Assembly: GCA_029465975.1 (NCBI GenBank)
Contig: CM055748.1
Location: forward strand, 15,798,544 to 15,862,543
From: Dallia pectoralis
Taxonomy: Eukaryota > Chordata > Actinopteri > Esociformes > Umbridae
Direction: 5' to 3'
Length of the DNA: 64,000 nucleotides
A program made the position numbers and the translations under genes. Below are positions 58,601-64,000 of the stretch, one piece after another. The notes under the pieces are model-generated. The model worked only from the letters and a program-made list of their open reading frames with translations, made no database searches and was not told the origin of the DNA. How positions within the stretch are numbered: position 1 is the first letter of the stretch; each line of letters starts with the position of its first letter.

Positions 58601-60040
58601 TATGGCTATTATAATAACAACATGTGTACACATGCACACAGACACCTACAGTATAGTAGAGCACTGTGTCATATGGCTATTATAATAACAACATGAGTAC
58701 ACATGCACACAGACACCTACAGTATAGTAGAGCACTGTGTCATATGGCTATTATAATAACAACATGTGTACACATGCACACAGACACCTACAGTATAGTA
58801 GAGCACTGTGTCATATGGCTATTATAATAACAACATGTGTACACATGCACACAGACACCTACAGTATAGTAGAGCACTGTGTCATATGGCTATTATAATA
58901 ACAACATGTGTACACATGCACACAGACACCTACAGTATAGTAGAGCACTGTGTCATATGGCTATTATAATAACAACATGTGTACACATGCACACAGACAC
59001 CTACAGTATAGTAGAGCACTGTGTCATATGGCTATTATAATAACAACATGAGTACACATGCACACAGACACCTACAGTATAGTAGAGCACTGTGTCATAT
59101 GGCTATTATAATAACAACATGTGTACACATGCACACAGACACCTACAGTATAGTAGAGCACTGTGTCATATGGCTATTATAATAACAACATGTGTACACA
59201 TGCACACAGACACCTACAGTATAGTAGAGCACTGTGTCATATGGCTATTATAATAACAACATGTGTACACATGCACACAGACACCTACAGTATAGTAGAG
59301 CACTGTGTCATATGGCTATTATAATAACAACATGTGTACACATGCACACAGACACCTACAGTATAGTAGAGCACTGTGTCATATGGCTATTATAATAACA
59401 ACATGTGTACACATGCACACAGACACCTACAGTATAGTAGAGCACTGTGTCATATGGCTATTATAATAACAACATGTGTACACATGCACACAGACACCTA
59501 CAGTATAGTAGAGCACTGTGTCATATGGCTATTATAATAACAACATGTGTACACATGCACACAGACACCTACAGTATAGTAGAGCACTGTGTCATATGGC
59601 TATTATAATAACAACATGTGTACACATGCACACAGACACCTACAGTATAGTAGAGCACTGTGTCATATGGCTATTATAATAACAACATGTGTACACATGC
59701 ACACAGACACCTACAGTATAGTAGAGCACTGTGTCATATGGCTATTATAATAACAACATGAGTACACATGCACACAGACACCTACAGTATAGTAGAGCAC
59801 TGTGTCATATGGCTATTATAATAACAACATGAGTACACATGCACACAGACACCTACAGTATAGTAGAGCACTGTGTCATATGGCTATTATAATAACAACA
59901 TGTGTACACATGCACACAGACACCTACAGTATAGTAGAGCACTGTGTCATATGGCTATTATAATAACAACATGAGTACACATGCACACAGACACCTACAG
60001 TATAGTAGAGCACTGTGTCATATGGCTATTATAATAACAT
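55641..60040. repeat. 71-bp minisatellite (about 62 copies)
   Basis: The unit caacatgtgtacacatgcac, acagacacctacagtatagt, agagcactgtgtcatatggc, tattataataa is exactly 71 bp and highly uniform. The main variant is catgagtacac for catgtgtacac, clustered in runs (for example 57345-57620). Single deletions occur near 56500 and 57575. The sequence catgtgtacacatg is a perfect 14-bp palindrome. Confidence 0.98.
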
Positions 60041-60250
60041 GGTTTAAAGCCTTCTGATTAGTGGAACCCCCTCTAATGATTTGGTTATACACCTTGCTAC
60101 AGGTGATAGAATTGTCATGACCATACACAGTAAAGACACAACAGAACTGTCCAAATGTCTGGTCAATAAGTACAGGATTGTACTTGCTGATTGCATTAAA
60201 AACCCACATAACAATGCTTTCACAATGGGCGCACAAAACAACTGACATAT
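60041..60250 (-). CDS. Exon-like ORF, unrecognised
   Basis: On the minus strand, from an acceptor-like tgtatatgtcag at about 60238, the frame reads CAHCESIVMWVFNAISKYNP, LIDQTFGQFCCVFTVYGHDN and TCSKVYNQIIRGGSTNQKAL, then enters the array. A donor-like AAG|GTGTAT lies at about 60101. Composition is protein-like (mixed aromatic, hydrophobic and polar residues, no repeats). A related diverged segment lies at 30073-30183 and differs mainly at synonymous-type positions, which supports past coding selection. I do not recognise the family. It could be one exon of a host gene or an unfamiliar transposon protein. Confidence 0.4.
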
Positions 60251-60260
60251 ACAGTGTAAA

Positions 60261-60606
60261 TGTAACGATCCAAGGTGTAGTGTAGAGGAGTGAGATGCAG
60301 AGCCAGCATCTATCCGTTCATGGTGTTTATTTATATTTAAACCACATAAAACAATCACTGTGAATGAAAATATAATGCGACTAAGCGACTTACTAATTCA
60401 TGCAATACTACTCCTACATACAAACAGTCACCATTTCTCTGTGACTTCGATATAATAACCTAAACCCAGGGACACTCCCTAGAACCTTAAATACCCACAT
60501 AATTGCTAATTCCCTCCAGCCGTGAGCAATAGCAAAACAAGACACAAACAGGAAGTGCATCACCCTAAAGCCACCGTGTAAAACACAACTCACTACTTAC
60601 GTGACA
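60261..60606 (-). mobile_element. Solo LTR
   Basis: On the minus strand it begins TGTCACGTAAGTAGTGAG and ends TTGGATCGTTACA, with a polyadenylation-type AATAAA (tttattt on plus, about 60327). It resembles family B in layout (gtgcatcaccct near the start) but is diverged. The flanks gtaaa and ataca do not match. Confidence 0.7.
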
Positions 60607-61099
60607 ATACATAACAAGACAGAGGTGAAGCAAATGGGAACTAAAGACACAGGAACTACTGCTAACAACAAACCAACAGAAAATAGGGAAATGCAGCACA
60701 AGACAAGACATTAAAAGAACATGGTTGATTCCTTACAGCAGGCACTTGGACTTTCGTGGAACTGGTTTCAAAATGTGACATTTTATTACTCAATACATTA
60801 TGTTGCATGCAACTTCAACTGAATGAACATTTCTCATTGGAAAAATTTGATTTTTATTAAAGCATTTTGTGACAACGGCTTATGTGAGAAGGGCATTCAA
60901 AAATACATTTGATTGACAAATAATGTCAGGAACGGGTCAAATTGATCAGAAATAATGCCCAGTATAAATATATTTATATTCATATTATATTGAAAGGTTT
61001 TGATGATGACCCCTGTTTCAATACAACAATACAGAGAATATACAGTATTGGTGCCATTTGGGAAGAAGGATTTAAGTTAGAGTCTGGGTCTGTCTGAGC
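60607..61099. other. Spacer with a LINE tail
   Basis: Mostly unique. At about 60858-60921 the text agcattttgtgacaacggct ... aatacatttgattgac matches the L2/CR1-like LINE terminus at 14420-14475, so a short 3' fragment of that family lies here on the plus strand. Confidence 0.6.
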
Positions 61100-61526
61100 A
61101 TGCATGGTTTTGTTTTCATCTCATCTCATCTTCAACCGCTTATCCGGGGTCGGGTCGCGGGGGTAGCAGCTCTAGCAGGGGACCCCAAACTTCCCTTTCC
61201 CGGGCAACATTAGCCAGCTCTGACTGGGGAATCATGAGGCGTTCCCAGGCCAGTGTGGAGATATAATCTCTCCACCTAGTCCTGGGTCTTCCCCGAGGTC
61301 TCCTCCCAGCTGGACGTGCCTGGAACACCTCTCTAGGGAGGCGCCCAGGTGGCATTCGTACTAAATGCCCGAACCACCTCAACTGGCTCCTTTCTATGCA
61401 AAGGAGCAGCGGCTCTACTCCGAGTTCCTCTCGGATGACTGAGCTTCTCACCCTATCCCTAAGGGAGAGGCCAGCCACCTTTCTGAGAAAACCCATTTCA
61501 GCCGCTTGTACCCGTTTTGTTTTCAT
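61100..61526 (-). pseudogene. LINE ORF C-terminal fragment (RTE/Rex-like)
   Basis: A 128-codon minus-strand frame without stops: LGVEPLLLCIERSQLRWFGH, VRMPPGRLPREVF, RRPRGRPRTRWRDYIS and a C-terminal LLELLPPRPDPG. This is the conserved C-terminus of a widespread fish LINE reverse transcriptase (RSQLRWFGHLVRMP...GRPRTRWRDY). The noncoding end shows a catct-type short repeat (61115-61132), normal for its 3' terminus. It is 5'-truncated, and its well-kept frame suggests a rather young insertion. Confidence 0.85.
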
Positions 61527-61559
61527 GTCTAATCTAAATCAAAAATTTGATGGTTTTGT

Positions 61560-62215
61560 TTTCCCTTTTATTTATTGTTATTGGATTACGGTGATATATT
61601 ATATATGCATTAATCTGCTCAATGCCTTCACATGATTGGTGCAGCCTATCATGCATCGCTGAGATTTATTACTAATTGTAAAGCTCGCACCCACCATTGT
61701 GAGCTGTATTCTCGTGTAGAGTGGTCTGCTCTGGCCACATGGAGGCTTTGTCATTGGTATACATTTATATATAAGGCTATTCTGGATGTGCTCCCATCCT
61801 ATTTATGTTCACTTCTTATGAAATAAAGTGCTGGTCATTACTCTCTCCGTTCTCAGTCTGTTGTCTTGCTTTCTGTCCCACATGTCAGTACTCAGCTGGG
61901 TAAAAGGGCCTTTGTTTATTCTGCTCCCATTACATGGAATTTGCTGCAGAACAATTTAAAACTTAGTAAATTGATTCCTTTGAGTGTTTTTAAGTTGAGA
62001 ATCAGATGTTTTGAGTTGGAATCACTCTCATGTCAATGTTTTTATTGAGATTTCTTTGTAAGTGCATAATTGGTTTTCATTTGTGTGTCTTTGTATGTAA
62101 TGATGTGATGTAACTTTGCTGCCTATCTTGGCCAGGTCTCCCTTGCAAAAGAGATTTTTAATCTCAATGGGCTTTTCCTGGTTAAATAAAGGATAAATAA
62201 AAAAATTAAAATAAA
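61560..62215 (+). mobile_element. L2-like LINE 3' end
   Basis: Plus-strand frames (61632-61826, 61866-62048) read YHASLRFITNCKARTHHCEL, HWYTFIYKAILDVLPSYLCS and LGKRAFVYSAPITWNLLQNN, the C-terminus of fish L2-like LINE ORF2. The 3' UTR follows with cttggccaggtctcccttgc, ttttaatctcaatgggct and ggttaaataaaggataaat, a well-known terminus. A stop and frameshift near 61827 split the frame. Confidence 0.85.
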
Positions 62216-62600
62216 TAAATTGTGTTTTAAATTTCAGTTCTGTATTTGTTTTCTTAGTCAACCATAACCATTCTGTTTTGTTGTGTTTTCAACATAGCTC
62301 TGTCTTTCATTTTTGTCCATTGATTTTACCTGTGTTGATTACTTACCTGGTTTCATCACCACCTTATGTACTTTAGTTCCAACTGTTTGTTTCTTTGTGA
62401 GGTGTTCTTCATTTTGACTGTTTGTGAGAACCAGTTATGGCCTATGTTCGTGTGCCATCCAGTACATCTTCCATGACCACAGTCTTCCCTACCCTAGCTT
62501 AGCTCTTGTTGTTATGTTCCTCTCAATTCTAGTATTACATTTCCTACCTACGATTAACTATGATTTAACTTGTTAGTTAAATGTAACTACCATTCTGCGA
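62216..62600. other. Unassigned, possibly LTR-like
   Basis: T-rich sequence with ctgtgttgattac and cctggtttcatcacc phrases reminiscent of an LTR R/U5 region. No termini found. Confidence 0.3.
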
Positions 62601-63260
62601 CCATCAACAGACCCGATCACCAGGGCTCGCCCACAACCAACCATCCCTGTCTACATCTCCCCTGAGACCACAACGTTACCAATCTACATCTCCCCTGAGA
62701 CCACAACGTTACCAATCTACATCTCCCCTGAGACCACAACGTTACCAATCTACATCTCCCCTGAGACCACAACGTTACCAATCTACATCTCCCCTGAGAC
62801 CACAACGTTACCAATCTACATTGTGGATAAGTTCTCCAAATATTACTCCTCTGCCTGGTGATCTCTTGGCCCTGCAAAACGCTCAGGCATTTTCATCCAT
62901 GTCTTCTGGCGCTATTAGATTCCAGAGGCGTCGTGTCTGACCACGGCCCTTGGTTTACGTTGAGAGTCTAGAGAGAGTTCATAGAGTGTTTGGTTGTTAC
63001 AGTCATTCTGACCTCTTGATTACGTACGGGGTAATCGACTGGCTCTCTACCCGAACCCTACCTGTCTGCCAGCAGTTTGTGGGGCCGTTTAAAGTAAAAA
63101 CACAGCTTTCACTTCCCTGCGTCAAACCCTAGTTAAATGCGTCTCTCCCCTGGCTGGTGGTGGGCGGCCCGCTCCACGAGGTAGTGCGGGCATCCCTCTT
63201 ACTCCGCTAGACATCAAGGGAGGACCGAAGTACGTGGTGTCGTGGAAATCACTGAAAGGG
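62600..63260 (+). pseudogene. Gypsy integrase fragment (third element)
   Basis: In shifting plus-strand frames: IVDKFSKYYSSAW at about 62822, then VVSDHGPWFT with REFIECL at about 62931-62990 (second catalytic aspartate region of the integrase core, usual SDRGxQF), then QQFVGPFKVKT at about 63073 and DIKGGPKYVVSWKSLKGK at about 63210-63255 (chromodomain-like end). About half of the core is deleted. It is the standard Gypsy arrangement and is non-functional. Confidence 0.75.
62654..62822. repeat. 33-bp minisatellite (about 5 copies)
   Basis: The unit catctcccctgagaccacaa plus cgttaccaatcta, identical between copies. It sits at the start of the integrase fragment, just before the IVDKFSK motif. 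Confidence 0.95.
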
Positions 63261-63378
63261 AAAAGTACAGAGACCGTCATTTATTTTCACAAGTAGTTGC
63301 TTTATTCAAGATTCATGAACCTGGAGCGGTTAACCACACATTACATGTCAAGTTAACAAGCTCAAAGAGTAACGTTTG
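63261..63378. other. Spacer before terminal array
   Basis: A tttattttcacaag / gctttattcaag pair gives minus-strand AATAAA signals, so an LTR remnant is possible. Not resolved. Confidence 0.3.
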
Positions 63379-64000
63379 AGCTCTGATATATATACATCCA
63401 GTATCAACCCATCTGATATATATACATCCAGTATCAACCCATCTGATATATATACATCCAGTATCAACCCATCTGATATATATACATTCAGTATCAACCC
63501 ATCTGATATATATACATTCAGTATCAACCCATCTGATATATATACATCCAGTATCAACCCATCTGATATATATACATCCAGTATCAACCCATCTGATATA
63601 TATACATCCAGTATCAACCCATCTGATATATATACATCCAGTATCAACCCATCTGATATATATACATCCAGTATCAACCCATCTGATATATATACATTCA
63701 GTATCAACCCATCTGATATATATACATCCAGTATCAACCCATCTGATATATATACATCCAGTATCAACCCATCTGATATATATACATCCAGTATCAACCC
63801 ATCTGATATATATACATCCAGTATCAACCCATCTGATATATATATACATCCAGTATCAACCCATCTGATATATATACATCCAGTATCAACCCATCTGATA
63901 TATATACATTCAGTATCAACCCATCTGATATATATACATCCAGTATCAACCCATCTGATATATATACATCCAGTATCAACCCATCTGATATATATACATC
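63379..64000. repeat. 30-bp minisatellite, runs off the window
   Basis: The unit ccatctgatatatatacatc plus cagtatcaac, 30 bp, about 20 copies to the window edge. Variants are tacatt for tacatc, and one unit near 63840 with an extra ta. The 178-codon and 159-codon minus-strand frames are artefacts of the multiple-of-three period. Confidence 0.97.

Noticed and set aside
55641..60040. CRISPR array
   Set aside because: Units are contiguous identical 71-mers with no unique spacers, no cas genes, and the setting is eukaryotic.
63313..63849. 178-codon repeat protein on the minus strand
   Set aside because: Encoded by the 30-bp array; not a real repeat protein.

Overview
This window looks like eukaryotic nuclear DNA, most likely from a ray-finned (teleost) fish. 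There are no operons, ribosome-binding sites or dense ORFs. The recognisable content is fish-type transposable elements: Ty3/Gypsy LTR retrotransposons and solo LTRs, L2/CR1-like and RTE-like LINE tails, a tRNA-derived SINE with a pol III B box, and DNA transposons of the hAT, Tc1/mariner-IS630, pogo and PIF/Harbinger types. I see no intact host gene. By my coordinates roughly 30 kb of the 64 kb is tandem repeat, in about 18 arrays with periods from 15 to 81 bp. The long open frames in the window are almost all products of these arrays.

Layout. 1-5.1 kb: unique DNA, a 19-bp minisatellite, a solo LTR and a SINE. 5.1-8.6 kb: a decayed hAT element of the KIAA1586/ZNF862-like type, whose reading frame runs into a 63-bp array. 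8.8-11.6 kb: a Tc1-like element with TA flanks, apparently holding an LTR that itself contains 60-bp and 45-bp arrays. 12.8-14.5 kb: a LINE 3' end interrupted by a solo LTR. 14.5-22.9 kb, minus strand: a broken Gypsy element with order gag - protease - integrase - reverse transcriptase (Gmr1-like), a tRNA-Pro-type primer binding site, and insertions or expansions that include a 27-bp array, a ZBED5-like hAT piece, a SINE and a 55-bp array. 23.3-25.4 kb: a second, conventionally ordered Gypsy element split by a LINE that is itself split by a 418-bp hAT MITE with a perfect 8-bp target duplication. 25.4-31 kb: solo LTRs, a 930-bp hAT MITE, a TIR element and two minus-strand exon-like pieces. 31-35.1 kb: three adjacent arrays. 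35.1-37.1 kb: the 3' end of an LTR retrotransposon with a proline-rich ORF, polypurine tract and LTR. 37.5-39.2 kb: a Harbinger-like element. 39.4-41.7 kb: a pogo-like element with amplified subterminal repeats. 42.0-55.1 kb: a Tc1/IS630-like transposon whose transposase is split by a 10.3-kb composite 23/39-bp minisatellite. 55.2-60.6 kb: LTR, a 4.4-kb 71-bp array, an exon-like ORF and another LTR. 60.8-64 kb: LINE tails, a Gypsy integrase fragment and a 30-bp array running off the end.

The unifying observation is that many minisatellites sit inside recognisable transposons, and several begin in the transposon's own coding or terminal sequence. The clearest case is the 10.3-kb array: terminal inverted repeats, N-terminal exons and a likely C-terminal transposase tail flank it. 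Separately, an exon-like ORF next to the 71-bp array has a diverged coding-like relative near 30.1 kb, and a single diverged copy of the 71-bp unit lies just past a polyadenylation signal at 27.6 kb. This hints at duplicated remnants of an unrecognised minus-strand gene. Family names rest on recognition of motifs by eye; no database search was possible.
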